Shown here piece by piece: positions 7,820 through 16,911 of a DNA stretch of 28,993 nucleotides. The translations under genes and the position numbers were made by a program. The notes under the pieces were generated by a model. That model did no database searches. It was not told where the DNA came from and saw only the letters and a list, made by a program, of their open reading frames with translations. Each line of letters begins with the position of its first letter. Position 1 is the stretch's first letter. The DNA is from WTAW01 sp964540205 (lineage in GTDB: Bacteria; Acidobacteriota; Aminicenantia; Aminicenantales; Aminicenantaceae): contig CAZIMJ010000109.1 in assembly GCA_964540205.1 (NCBI GenBank), positions 1 to 28,993 on the forward strand, written 5' to 3'.

Positions 7820-9835
7820 ATGAAAAAGTTTATCTCACACAAATTAATCATTACTTTTATTTTTTTCTTCAGTTTTCTTAGTGTTTTGTACACGCAAGCA
7901 GAGATCCCCAAAAATGGCTTAGTCTTCCAGAGCACCTGTGGAAATGTAGAGGTCTTGCCGACTCCCTCTTTAGGTACGTATGATGATGATATAGACGTCT
8001 ACATCAACATCTCTAATAATTCGTGCGAGATGAGCGCTCTGGGATTTGATTTTTTCTACGACACATCCATGTTTTCTTATCAGGCAGTGTCAAAACAAAA
8101 CTGTCTGACCTCTGATTGGAGCATGCTCGATGCCTATGAGATCTCGCCCGGTCAGGTCCGGATAGGAGGATATGCAGGTAGCGGTTCCTACATCCAATCC
8201 ACAGACAATGGAAGCCTTGTCATCGTGACTCTTAGAGTGATCTGCCAGTGCGGGGACTGTTCAGATGGACAACAGAGCACAATCACGATCGATGATTACA
8301 ATGACGACCTGGTATCGTATGTGACTCAACCCGCACAGGGGATCTTTACCCTGATCTGCTGCAGTGGGAATATCGCTCTTCCGGCTAATGAGGCTGGAAC
8401 TTGGGGAGACGTGGAATATATTCCTGTCAGTATCGCTAACAACACGAGTCAAATATCTGACTTTATGTTCGATTTTGTTTTTGACCCTGCAGTGTTTGAT
8501 TTTGAGGATGTGGCAAAGACTAGTGCGACCCAAGATTGGTCCACCATGGATTGGAATTTGGTGGAGGCGGGGAAAGTAAGAATCACAGGTTTAGCAGGAT
8601 CAGGAACATCTGTTCCCTCCTCGAGCAGCGTGAATTTAGTCCAGATGAAATTGATCGTGAAGTGCGCTGTCTATGCACAGGATACTCCCATTCCCATACA
8701 GATAGAGAGGTTCATGGATGGGATTGCGGACATGTGCCCGAGGACTTTCGAGACGGACTTCTTATACAGGAAATGTTCGAGGCTAGGAGATGTGAATGAC
8801 AGTGATAGCGTGACCCCGGGTGATGCTCAAGCATCCTTCGAAATTTACCTGGGAAGAATCCAAGCTACCCTGGCACAATTGACCGTCGCAGATGCCAATT
8901 GCAGTTGCCCGTGCGCTAACAAGGAGCACACAGAGGCGAACAATTGCATCACTCCCGGTGATTCGCAGTGGATCTTTGAGCATTACCTGGGATTGAGGGT
9001 TCTTCCCATGTGCTGTGCAGATTATACATGTGGGAGCAGTTCTGCTTTAACCACCATGGAGGGCATTAGCCCATCGTTGGAAAAGCGAGTGGTGTACCCC
9101 CTTCCGACCATAGCGAGATCAAGGGAGAGAGTGATGATCCCTGTGATGATCAATAATCCCGAGGGAGTCCGCAATTTTGGATTAGAGATGTACTATCCTC
9201 AGGACCTGTTGGAGTATGCAGGGACTTTGGTAGCACCTCTGACTCAAGGGCTTATGCATGTGAGAGGCGAGGTCGAGACTCCGGGAGTTGTCCGGATCGA
9301 AGGGATCGGAGACGCCGGGATAACAACGCAAGAGGCAGGTTCGTTGAGTGTGGTCATCTTCCATGTAAGGGAAGGAGTGGCCGGTAGTGCCCATATCGTA
9401 CTGAGCAATTTCATCGGAGATATTTTTGAAGCCGAAGCTGGCAGCAGCACATTTGTGTGCGGGGAAGACCTGACGGGTGAAGAGAGGAGCTTAACCTTAA
9501 GGCATGGTAGAATGAGCGGGGGATTGCTGGTCGTTCCTGTTGAAGTGACCGATGCTTTTGATATGAAAGCCTTCGGCCTCGAGGTTAAATACTCGACGGA
9601 TAAGATGACTTTTCTGGGAGTCGAGCCCACAGAACTGACCAGAGATTTTGTAGCCGTCGACGGAAATGAGGTGGCAAATGGAGTGGTCAGGATCGGCGGG
9701 TACAGCATGAGCGGGATCCAGGAGATGACGAGTGGCTCACTCGTTGAACTGATATTCCAGTTGAGCGAATCCCGCGGCGAAGTCGAGATCATCCGCGTCG
9801 TCGACGACCTCAAAGACTTCCTGATCGTGAAGTAA
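7820..9835 (+). CDS. Secreted protein with four cohesin-like modules and an internal dockerin-like module
   Basis: A 671-residue protein. Signal peptide about 1-27. Four homologous beta-sandwich modules lie at about 43-178, 184-315, 424-550 and 565-671. Each carries a (G)xVRI-x-G-x-x-x-x-G strand (residues 111-122, 251-262, 489-500, 621-632) and a preceding F/L-x-F/V-x-Y/F-D-x-x-x-F block, as in cohesin and related carbohydrate-binding modules. Between modules 2 and 3, residues 322-392 hold two dockerin-like repeats: GDVNDSDSVTPGDAQ (Ca-loop type) and, with a Cys-rich insert, ADANCSCPC...ITPGDSQ, each followed by F-E-x-Y-L-G. The first half is Cys-rich. Ribosome site ggggag fits. No anchor is visible at the C-terminus. 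Likely a scaffold or surface assembly protein; partners unknown. Confidence 0.85.
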   Translation: MKKFISHKLIITFIFFFSFLSVLYTQAEIPKNGLVFQSTCGNVEVLPTPSLGTYDDDIDVYINISNNSCEMSALGFDFFYDTSMFSYQAVSKQNCLTSDWSMLDAYEISPGQVRIGGYAGSGSYIQSTDNGSLVIVTLRVICQCGDCSDGQQSTITIDDYNDDLVSYVTQPAQGIFTLICCSGNIALPANEAGTWGDVEYIPVSIANNTSQISDFMFDFVFDPAVFDFEDVAKTSATQDWSTMDWNLVEAGKVRITGLAGSGTSVPSSSSVNLVQMKLIVKCAVYAQDTPIPIQIERFMDGIADMCPRTFETDFLYRKCSRLGDVNDSDSVTPGDAQASFEIYLGRIQATLAQLTVADANCSCPCANKEHTEANNCITPGDSQWIFEHYLGLRVLPMCCADYTCGSSSALTTMEGISPSLEKRVVYPLPTIARSRERVMIPVMINNPEGVRNFGLEMYYPQDLLEYAGTLVAPLTQGLMHVRGEVETPGVVRIEGIGDAGITTQEAGSLSVVIFHVREGVAGSAHIVLSNFIGDIFEAEAGSSTFVCGEDLTGEERSLTLRHGRMSGGLLVVPVEVTDAFDMKAFGLEVKYSTDKMTFLGVEPTELTRDFVAVDGNEVANGVVRIGGYSMSGIQEMTSGSLVELIFQLSESRGEVEIIRVVDDLKDFLIVK

Positions 9836-9837
9836 TC

Positions 9838-9930
9838 GGGGACGGGCCACGCCATCTTATTGATATTAATACAAATAGCTCTATTTTTTGTGTGATATTT
9901 TCCCTTAGAGTTGCGTTTTTGCCCCCAAAA
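9838..9930 (+). repeat. Interspersed repeat, copy B
   Basis: Begins with ggggacgggccac three bases after the stop codon of the cohesin gene, then an AT-rich spacer, then tgtgatattttcccttagagttgcgtttttg. Same layout as copy A. Downstream gcgtttttg/caaaagtacgc can pair imperfectly. The second block resembles the reverse complement of the sequence following the ISL3 fossil near 19658, so it may be an insertion-sequence end. Confidence 0.5.
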
Positions 9931-10204
9931 GTACGCTTCTAAAGTTCCGCCACTCAGCTAGAAAACCCAAACCAATCGACACTTTGCGACATTCCTTGGA
10001 ATTCTTTTTCCTGTCATAAGGGTATCGACACCCTTGAAGTTCGCCAATTTTAAAACCGAGAATTTGACATGTTGAAATTCTGCTCAAATTGGGGGACTTC
10101 ACAAACTTTTAACATATTTTTAACAACTTTCTGACAACTCTCCTTTCAGCAGAGATTATCTTTACTTATGAAGAAAATGAATTGAATTTATATGGAGAGG
10201 AGTC
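9931..10204. other. Intergenic region before the 848-residue gene
   Basis: No supported gene. A possible promoter for the following gene is CTGACA (10131-10136), 17 bases, GATTAT (10154-10159), about 45 bases before the ATG. This is five and four matches to consensus, so only suggestive. Confidence 0.35.
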
Positions 10205-12751
10205 ATGAATAAAAAAACAACGCTATGTTTAATCCTAGGATGCATTATTTTTATCCTGGCTTTTTCTCTTAAGGCGGACGAAAAAGAAGAACGATGGATA
10301 AACCAAACGATTAAACAAGCCGCACCTCACACTCAAATCCCCGGAGGCGGCGTTTCTAGCGAACTTGGGCCTATGGAAAATGACGAGCTTAGCCTCATAG
10401 CCGTACACAACATCAACACACACCTCATGGAGGTCGCCAAACTCCGCGCCCAGGGCTGGCCTGAATCTGAGATTTCAGTGCAGTTCGAACAAAACCTAAA
10501 ACACACTCAGATCGACACCGGCTCCATCTCAGGAAAACTCTCCGAAAAAGGGGCCGGCGTCATCAAGTACTATGCCTCTGTTACCGCGTACAATGAATTC
10601 GGCAGCTACTCTGGGTATGACTCTTACGCCTATTTCAACAACGGACGCTATAAAATCTCGAACCTGCTGCCCGGCAAATATTATGTGTTTGTCCGACCCT
10701 ATTCTTACGAGGACCAATATTATCGAAACGCCGCTGACTGGAGAAAAGCCAATAAGGTCCGTGTCAACAAGTACAAGGAAAAGCGAAACATAAATTTTAA
10801 GCTCAAACTTACACAACAGATCGAAGGAGATCGGGCCATTTCGGATCAGGTCAAACGAAAAGATGGAACTCCATTGATAGATTGTATTATCTCTGTTTAT
10901 GATTTAGATTACAGGAGCATAAATTACTCGATAACTGATACCAACGGACAATATGTTGTGCCCAATATACCCACAGGTGAATACAAAGTATCCTGCAATT
11001 TTGAAGAATCCGGCGCCAACATGCACATCTGGTATCGAAATGCTCAATCCTTCGAAGACGCATCGATCGTTACCGTCAAAGACCCTAAAACCACTCTCAA
11101 CATCGATTTTGTACTGGAAATTGGCGGGATCATCAAGGGGAAGGTTTTAAGTCCAGACGGTAAACCTGTCGAACCTTATGCCTGCAATGTCGTTGTTTAT
11201 GATATGCAACAAAACATCATCCGGACAAGATCTACAGACGATAAAGGGAAATTCACTTTGGGTTTCCTCCCCAAAGGGAGATACAAATTACATGTCCGGT
11301 ACTACGGACGAGAGAACTCCATAAGCTGCTGGTATAAGAATGCCAAAAAATTCAAGTCGGCTACACCCATTTCTGTAAATCCGGCGCAAACGAAAAATGT
11401 GACAATCAAACTCAAACGCGGGGGGATCATCAAAGAGACAGTCACCGGCAGCAATGGTCATTCCATTACCCTTGGATGCGAGATCAGGGCTTATGATGAC
11501 GACGGCTGGTACATCAATAGTGGGCAAGTAGATGAAAGTGGACAGTTCTCGATCCAGGGTCTAGAAACTGGCCGCTACAAACTGTATGCGGAAGTTTACG
11601 AATACCCTTTCGAGGGAAGTTCACAGCCGGTCAGTGAATGGTACAACGACAAGTGCTCCTTCCGGGATGCAGAATTCGTTAAAGTAACGGCGTCAAAAAC
11701 CAAAAGCAACATCATTTTTTCTTTATCACAAGGGGGATATATTACCTGTATAGTTTTGGGCCCTCATGGTTACTCTCTTGAATATGAAGTTTCTGTGTAT
11801 GCCTATAATTCAAGGGCCGAGCTTGTCAGTTATGCGGATTTTACAAACTATGAAAGTCGCTTTGCGCTCAATGGGCTCCCCAGCGGAAATTACAGAGTGA
11901 GAGCTGTGTACTATGGCGACGAGGATTATCTGAGCGAATTCTATGACAACAAACGCTTTTTTGAGGTGGCCGAAGACATAACAGTCACAGCACCCAGCGG
12001 AACCGGAAATATTATTTTCGAATTGGATTATGCAGGGGTATTCCAGGGTTTTCTCACGGATGCAAAAAAGAATCGCGTTATCGATTCAGAGGACCATCCT
12101 GTCGTAATATATGCCTTCGATGCAGAGACCGGTGAGTTCTCGGGGCAAACACAAAACACTTTTATGAGTGGATATCACCTGGAGCTACTTGAAGGGCAGT
12201 ACAAACTTGCCGCTTTAAGCTTCTATTACAACTGGATGACAGGCGCTGATAATCTTGGTGTGACCTACTACCCGAACAGGAAAAAATTCAATGACCCTGC
12301 AACCAAAATTTATTCGGCAAAACCCGGCTCTGCCAAAAAATTAGCGTCGCTTGTCCTCAATAGGCCCACAGGCTCCATTTCTGGGACTATTGAGGACAAA
12401 ACCTCCGGTCTCGCCGTCACTCAAGGGTTCTATATTGCTTGGGTATTTGATGATGATGGCTATCTGGTCAGTCTATCCGGTTATGCCGATAGCAACAATC
12501 CTATATCCGGTGAATACCACGTCGGCGGGCTGAGCCCGGGCAATTATTATGTGATCGCAGCGGCAATAAACGATTTCAGTGATCCATACGATATCCCAGT
12601 GGAATGGTATGGTGGCGTCGAAGTGCCACAGGATGAGCTTTACAATTATACGCCAAAAATGGATATCCCGGCGGGTGCGGTCCCTGTATCGGTTGGCACA
12701 GGTGATACCGGCGGTATCGATTTTTGTCTGGATATCGAGGTAAAGAAATGA
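10205..12751 (+). CDS. Large secreted protein with seven carboxypeptidase-regulatory-like modules
   Basis: An 848-residue exported protein. Signal peptide about 1-24, a helical segment about 58-100, then seven tandem beta-sandwich modules at about 105-201, 207-306, 307-405, 406-508, 509-608, 609-720 and 721-848. Each module opens with G-x-I-x-G/x-V, has a central G-x-F/Y-x-I/L-x-x-L-x-x-G-x-Y-x-V/L core (for example LPSGNYRV, LETGRYKL), and most close with W/Y-Y-x-N-x-x-x-F-x-x-A. The core is the CarboxypepD_reg/CnaB-like transthyretin fold. The WYxN...FxxA closing motif makes the repeats recognisably one family. No catalytic domain or sorting signal is seen. Strong ribosome site (gagagg). 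Probably a structural or surface-binding protein. Confidence 0.85.
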   Translation: MNKKTTLCLILGCIIFILAFSLKADEKEERWINQTIKQAAPHTQIPGGGVSSELGPMENDELSLIAVHNINTHLMEVAKLRAQGWPESEISVQFEQNLKHTQIDTGSISGKLSEKGAGVIKYYASVTAYNEFGSYSGYDSYAYFNNGRYKISNLLPGKYYVFVRPYSYEDQYYRNAADWRKANKVRVNKYKEKRNINFKLKLTQQIEGDRAISDQVKRKDGTPLIDCIISVYDLDYRSINYSITDTNGQYVVPNIPTGEYKVSCNFEESGANMHIWYRNAQSFEDASIVTVKDPKTTLNIDFVLEIGGIIKGKVLSPDGKPVEPYACNVVVYDMQQNIIRTRSTDDKGKFTLGFLPKGRYKLHVRYYGRENSISCWYKNAKKFKSATPISVNPAQTKNVTIKLKRGGIIKETVTGSNGHSITLGCEIRAYDDDGWYINSGQVDESGQFSIQGLETGRYKLYAEVYEYPFEGSSQPVSEWYNDKCSFRDAEFVKVTASKTKSNIIFSLSQGGYITCIVLGPHGYSLEYEVSVYAYNSRAELVSYADFTNYESRFALNGLPSGNYRVRAVYYGDEDYLSEFYDNKRFFEVAEDITVTAPSGTGNIIFELDYAGVFQGFLTDAKKNRVIDSEDHPVVIYAFDAETGEFSGQTQNTFMSGYHLELLEGQYKLAALSFYYNWMTGADNLGVTYYPNRKKFNDPATKIYSAKPGSAKKLASLVLNRPTGSISGTIEDKTSGLAVTQGFYIAWVFDDDGYLVSLSGYADSNNPISGEYHVGGLSPGNYYVIAAAINDFSDPYDIPVEWYGGVEVPQDELYNYTPKMDIPAGAVPVSVGTGDTGGIDFCLDIEVKK

Positions 12752-12820
12752 AATTGGAAATAGTTTGAAATAGTCCTTTGGCTGATCCAAATTATTGATT
12801 AATAAAGAATTAGACTCAAT

Positions 12821-13552
12821 TTCCCTGTGATATTTTTCCTTAGAGGTGCGTTTTACTCCCCAGGTCATCACGTTTTTTGGATACCTGAGTTGACGTAGAG
12901 GGGGACATCATATTAATTTCCTCTTGGACTTAACAAACAAAAAAAGGAGGAAAAACGATGTCCCTTTAAGTATTGTATCACGCTCTTGGAATCTATGGCT
13001 ATCATCATTTGAAGACTGAAAGCCACGGGGGAACAATTTATCTTTACATGGTAAGAGCGAAGAATCGCGGTGGCTTTTGTCGATCCTGGAAAGTGATCGG
13101 CAAGGGCTATTGCTGGCGGAGATTACGGACACTTCCCATTGGACGCAAACCTGTATTTACCGTAGTGAGGATGAGGCGTTTTTACTGCTAGAACTGTCGA
13201 TGGATCCGTTATGAAGATCTAATAATTACGGACAGGAGAAAACATTATACGCACGCTCTGGAGACTTATATGATGGATCTCTGTGCACGGATGACGATTC
13301 GCGATGTGGCCCAACACACAAGGCTCTAAGCTCCGGAATGTCTCTGCTGGCTCGTTTCGCCAGGAAGTTGAAAAGACATGCTGCCGGGATACTCAACTAC
13401 TTCGACTTCCCTATTTCTACAGCTAAAGCGGAGGGGATTAATAATCGCATTAAGGTCATTAAACGAAAAACATACGGCTACCGAGATATGGACTATTTTA
13501 TGCTCAAAATCTACAACATCCACACCACTAGGTACTCTGAAACGTGATGAAC
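12821..13552 (+). mobile_element. Decayed ISL3-family insertion sequence, fossil 1
   Basis: Starts in a copy of the tgtgatatttttccttagaggtgcg repeat (about 12825-12860, copy C) and runs to the end of the transposase remnant. The 3' 236 bases (13317-13552) match 19423-19658 with three differences that I could count. The insertion sequence is internally deleted and cannot transpose. Exact outer ends and target-site duplication were not identified. Confidence 0.75.
12958..13547 (+). pseudogene. ISL3-family transposase, internally deleted and stopped
   Basis: The ATG at 12958 has a strong site (aaggagg) upstream. Reading on, stops fall at codon 4 (12967) and at 13189, where a Cys-x-x-Cys zinc element (RRFYC-stop-NC) is interrupted. 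The N-terminal part (LYHALGIYGYHHLKTES, RTLPIGRKPVF) matches the ISL3 transposase N-terminus and the helix-turn-helix start (MTIRDVAQHT). At about 13317 the sequence jumps, out of frame, to the ISL3 C-terminus (KAEGINNRIKVIKRKTYGYRD). The DDE core is missing. The junction lies at cacaagg, which suggests deletion between short matching words. Confidence 0.85.
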
Positions 13553-13603
13553 CGGGGCAATAATGATCATTTAAGCCGACAATTCACAAGGAATGAAATT
13601 TCT

Positions 13604-14446
13604 CTATCTCACAAATAGGACAGGGATTGTGCTGTCACTCAAAATTTTATCGGCTAATGAAAAGGAGATGTAGTCTTCATATTTTTTATAGAGACTACCC
13701 CCTGTAATTATCATATCTACTCCCCATACATCTTTAACTTTCAGTATTTCTTTTTCCACGTCTCCAGTGCTCAGCAAATATTGTGCTTTGACGCTATATT
13801 TGCGCAAATATTCTTTGGCCTTGTTCTGCACCTGAATAGCTTTGGTTGTTTCTGTTGCGATCGTCAATACGGATAATTTAAATCCATTTTTCAGATAGAA
13901 ATATCTCGTCAATTCAAGAGCTTTGTCTGCATAATAACCACCGGCGAAACAAAGAAGAACTTCATTCACTTCCCTTGGCAAAATCTTGTCGACAACAAGA
14001 AGGGGCTTGTCTATGTCATGCAGTACACGGATACACTCTGATCCCAACAACCGTTGGAGCCATTTTGCGTGCTCTCCTCTTTTTCCCATAATGACCAAAT
14101 CCATCCCTATGGTTCGGCTCAGGATAATCCTGCTGGGAATTCCTTTATAAGCTTCAAACTTGTGTTTCACGCTGGCGTCGTTACAAACCTTTTCGAAATA
14201 ACTTTTGATATTGTTCCCACGCTCATTTAAGGATGCATCAACGCTTTTGTTTAATTCAAAATAAGGATCAGGTATCACCAAGCCCTTTATGGACTTGAAC
14301 CATGGCCCCTCAAAGAAGCGGATATCCTTCACGTAAAGACCGGTGAGAAGAGCATCGAATTTCTTGGCGTATCTAACGGCAAATTCTAAGGCGTTCTGTG
14401 AGTAGTCTGATCCTCCTATGGGGACTAAAATGTTTTTTATTTCCAT
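13604..14446 (-). CDS. Tandem universal stress protein (two UspA domains)
   Basis: A 280-residue cytoplasmic protein made of two Usp folds. Domain 1 (about 1-145) begins MEIKNILVPIGGSDYSQNAL, the classic Usp first strand and helix, and ends with a near-canonical ATP-binding loop, GKRG then ten residues then GS (one longer than G2xG9xG[S/T]), followed by PLLVV. Domain 2 (about 155-280) keeps the fold (LLCFAGGYYADKALELTRYF, VDMIITGG, TIPVLFV) but lacks a clear ATP loop. The ATG at 14446 has AAAGG at suitable spacing, whereas a further in-frame start at 14521 adds a charged tail with no Usp similarity. Likely a stress-response protein; it follows the permease gene on the same strand, 295 bases away. 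Confidence 0.88.
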   Translation of the reverse strand: MEIKNILVPIGGSDYSQNALEFAVRYAKKFDALLTGLYVKDIRFFEGPWFKSIKGLVIPDPYFELNKSVDASLNERGNNIKSYFEKVCNDASVKHKFEAYKGIPSRIILSRTIGMDLVIMGKRGEHAKWLQRLLGSECIRVLHDIDKPLLVVDKILPREVNEVLLCFAGGYYADKALELTRYFYLKNGFKLSVLTIATETTKAIQVQNKAKEYLRKYSVKAQYLLSTGDVEKEILKVKDVWGVDMIITGGSLYKKYEDYISFSLADKILSDSTIPVLFVR

Positions 14447-14741
14447 CGCAAGCCTTTCGGGATCTCTTGGCCTTTTCTGTCCGATCTCCTCATCTTTCCG
14501 GACATCGAAACAATTGACCATTCAGAGTAATATTCATTAATAGTAAATATGGGATCCAATTCTCCTCAAGGATTTTGAATACTATTGTACTTGATTTCCC
14601 CACATATTTAAAGAAGCAATCTCGTTTCCATCGATAGCTGGTTTGATTGATCCAAATAACAGAATAGAGACAGGGAGATAAGAATCGTAGGATAATCTGG
14701 ATACCTGTGTGGTAAAAAGGGGTGTTGAGATAATCCGGGGA

Positions 14742-16004
14742 CTAGTTCCATACATGCCAAATGAATAGGCCAGCAGCCAAAACTGCGGCTAAAGTGAAAG
14801 GGAGTCCAATTCTAATGAAGTCTCTGAAACTGACAGTGTATCCTTCCTTCTTCAGCAGACCGCAGGCCACAATGTTTGCCGATGCACCAATGGGCGTGAT
14901 GTTTCCTCCCAAGCTTGCCCCGATGAGTAAACCAAACAGAAAAAGGGGGGGATTGACTCCAAGCTTCATAGACATTGAAAGAGCAACAGGCAGCATGGCC
15001 GCCAGAAACGGTACGTTGTCTATGAATGCCGAGAAGAGAACGGCGATCAAGATGAGCAATACATACCCGCAGAAAACATTCTCTCCCACCAGGCCTGATA
15101 GAGCGACAGAGATTCTTTCGGTCCATCCGGTGAGGGTCAGACTTCCCACAAGGATAAATATTCCCATCAGGAAAAAGGTCGTATCCCAGTCCAGGGATTT
15201 GAGTCCTTGAATAAGATCCGACCTATTCCTCAATGTCTCATAAAGAGCACAGATGACTCCAAAGATCATGCAGATGACGCCGGCTGTATAAGTAAATCCT
15301 GGATCAAGGAAAGAGGATAGGGCAAGGGCGAAAATCATGGCGACCAAAAGGCAGGTTGGAATCCAGGACTTGACCTTCTCGACCCTCAGGAACACTTCTT
15401 TTTCTCGTTGTTTCCTGAAAATAAAGTATAGGACAACAAGGGAAAAAAATGCACTCAACTCGACTGCAAAGAAGATGCCGGGCTTTCCCTTGTAGAAGAA
15501 AAAATCGCCAAAAGTCATTTGGGCAAATCCACCCAAAAGCATGCTCGGGGGATCTCCGATCAAGGTGGCGGCTCCCTGCAAGTTGCTGGAGATAGCTAAG
15601 GCGATCATCATCTTCATCGGATTAAAATTCAATTTCTTGGCGAGTGTCAGAGCAATAGGCGCAACGATCAGGACAGAGGCCACGTTCTCGACAAAAGCCG
15701 ATATGAAGCCGGTCAAAGCGCAGATAAGGAGAATGGCCCAGGCCGTATTTTTCGCTTTGTTGACGATAATCTCTGCCAAATAGGCCGGGACTCTGCTTTT
15801 CATGAAAACGTCAGCAACGACTAACGTCCCCACAAATATTCCCATGACATTCCAGTTTATGGAAGAAAGGGCCTCTCTTAAGGTCACAGCCCGGGTGAGC
15901 ACAACTAACAGTGCGCCAAGTGCAGCGATGAGGGTTCTCTTTTTGGGAAGCAGAACAAACAGGAGGTAACTCAGGAGGAAAATAACGAGGGATATGAATT
16001 CCAT
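14742..16004 (-). CDS. ArsB/SLC13-superfamily membrane permease
   Basis: A 420-residue inner-membrane protein with about 11 hydrophobic segments in two halves. Each half carries the family's paired signature: FVENVASVLIVAPIA with SSNLQGAATLIGDPPSMLL in the first, and FIDNVPFLAAMLPVAL with GASLGGNITPIGASANIV in the second. These are the re-entrant hairpin substrate and cation sites of the ArsB/NhaD/CitM ion transporter superfamily. The substrate (arsenite, sodium/proton, or a di/tricarboxylate) cannot be told from sequence; there are no ars genes or sensor beside it, so arsB should not be assumed. Ribosome site aagga upstream. An extended -10 promoter lies directly upstream. Confidence 0.87.
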   Translation of the reverse strand: MEFISLVIFLLSYLLFVLLPKKRTLIAALGALLVVLTRAVTLREALSSINWNVMGIFVGTLVVADVFMKSRVPAYLAEIIVNKAKNTAWAILLICALTGFISAFVENVASVLIVAPIALTLAKKLNFNPMKMMIALAISSNLQGAATLIGDPPSMLLGGFAQMTFGDFFFYKGKPGIFFAVELSAFFSLVVLYFIFRKQREKEVFLRVEKVKSWIPTCLLVAMIFALALSSFLDPGFTYTAGVICMIFGVICALYETLRNRSDLIQGLKSLDWDTTFFLMGIFILVGSLTLTGWTERISVALSGLVGENVFCGYVLLILIAVLFSAFIDNVPFLAAMLPVALSMSMKLGVNPPLFLFGLLIGASLGGNITPIGASANIVACGLLKKEGYTVSFRDFIRIGLPFTLAAVLAAGLFIWHVWN

Positions 16005-16050
16005 GGGAACAAATCCTTATGAACGTTGAGAGTTTGTCCTTTTTTTCAGT

Positions 16051-16059
16051 ATTATATCA
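16051..16059 (-). promoter_or_regulatory. Extended -10 promoter of the permease gene
   Basis: On the minus strand this reads TGATATAAT, a full extended -10 (TGnTATAAT). There is no good -35, as expected for this class. The permease ATG is about 46 bases downstream. Confidence 0.55.
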
Positions 16060-16089
16060 AAACATCCGAACAAAAAATAAGCATCCAAT

Positions 16090-16118
16090 TTGACTTTTTT
16101 ATTGAATTGGTTTAAGAT
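16090..16118 (+). promoter_or_regulatory. Possible sigma70 promoter of the envelope operon
   Basis: TTGACT (16090-16095), a 17-base spacer, TAAGAT (16113-16118): five and four matches to consensus. It would give a leader of about 175 bases before the ATG at 16303. Suggestive only. Confidence 0.4.
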
Positions 16119-16302
16119 TCTGGTAAATTAGAGAACAATTAGAAAAAGAGAGAAGAAGGGGACCAAGGTGCCTATTCCATATATCATCAATATAAACGGA
16201 CTCTTTCCCTAAAAATAAAACACACCACCCCAGAGTCGGATTATTTAGCTCACTAGGGTAACGGTAAAAAATCCAAAAAATCATTTCGCAAAGGAGACAT
16301 GT

Positions 16303-16890
16303 ATGAAAAACATGATTAGGTTATCAGTAATGGGGATTTTGGTTGTATTTCTTCTTGCTAGCTGCTCTAAACCTCAACAGGCATTAGATGAGGCAAAAGC
16401 AGCTGTCGAAGCAGCAAAAACCGAAGGCGCTGACATCTATTCAGCAGAGGAACTCAAGGCGCTGAACGATTCGCTCACCGCAGCGATGGATGAAGTCGAG
16501 ACCCAGAGCAAAAAGTTTTTTAAGAGCTATGGTGGCTCCAAAGGTATGCTGGCAAAGGTCAAAGCCGAAGCCGACGCACTGAAAGCTTCTATTCCGGAAA
16601 GGAAGGAAAAGGCGAAAAATGAGGCTCTTGCAATGATGGAAGAGACAAAGGCCGCGGTCGAAGAGGCTAAAACGTACCTGGAAAATGCACCCAGAGGAAA
16701 AGGCACGAAAGCGGATATCGATGCTTTCACAGCCGATTTAAAGGGCTTAGAGGATTCTTTAACAAGCGTCCAGGAATCGATCGACGCCGAAGAATATTTT
16801 GGTGCTTTGGACTCAGCCAAGACGATCAAGGAAAAGGCAATAAGTATTTCGGACCAAATTAAACAGGCAATAGAAAAGGTCAAGAAATAA
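16303..16890 (+). CDS. Helical outer-membrane lipoprotein, Lpp-like candidate
   Basis: A 195-residue lipoprotein: positively charged start, hydrophobic stretch, lipobox LLASC with Cys21. The mature part is almost entirely Ala/Lys/Glu-rich helix (about residues 26-195) and is low in aromatics, as in coiled-coil envelope spacers; it resembles DUF4398-type proteins. It ends in EKVKK, that is, with C-terminal lysines, and two L,D-transpeptidase genes follow at once. The stretch GADIYSAEELKALNDSL (about 42-58) aligns with GAALYTPEEYDQYSKSL in the next gene, so both share one module. By analogy with Braun lipoprotein it could be tethered to peptidoglycan through its terminal Lys; this is inference. 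Good ribosome site (aaaggag). Confidence 0.85.
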   Translation: MKNMIRLSVMGILVVFLLASCSKPQQALDEAKAAVEAAKTEGADIYSAEELKALNDSLTAAMDEVETQSKKFFKSYGGSKGMLAKVKAEADALKASIPERKEKAKNEALAMMEETKAAVEEAKTYLENAPRGKGTKADIDAFTADLKGLEDSLTSVQESIDAEEYFGALDSAKTIKEKAISISDQIKQAIEKVKK

Positions 16891-16911
16891 CGTTAAGATA
16901 TCCTTGATCGC

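Larger units (their letters stand above)
16005..16302. other. Divergent promoter region between permease and envelope operon
   Basis: Holds promoters for both directions (entered separately). A word pair ggactct/agagtc near 16199-16236 could pair loosely. No ORF or riboswitch could be supported; a ggtaacggt word near 16257 was checked against c-di-GMP riboswitch layout and the rest of the fold is absent. Confidence 0.4.

Noticed and set aside
9905..10102. 65-codon minus-strand frame
   Set aside because: It overlaps repeat copy B, has no ribosome site and no family pattern.
14742..16004. Naming the permease arsB
   Set aside because: The superfamily signatures do not separate arsenite from sodium or carboxylate transport, and no ars regulator or reductase is nearby. 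The ArsA-type ATPase at 27077 is distant and lacks metal-binding cysteines.
16190..16300. c-di-GMP riboswitch-like words (ggtaacggt)
   Set aside because: Only one side of the fold is present; no matching 5' helix or tetraloop was found.
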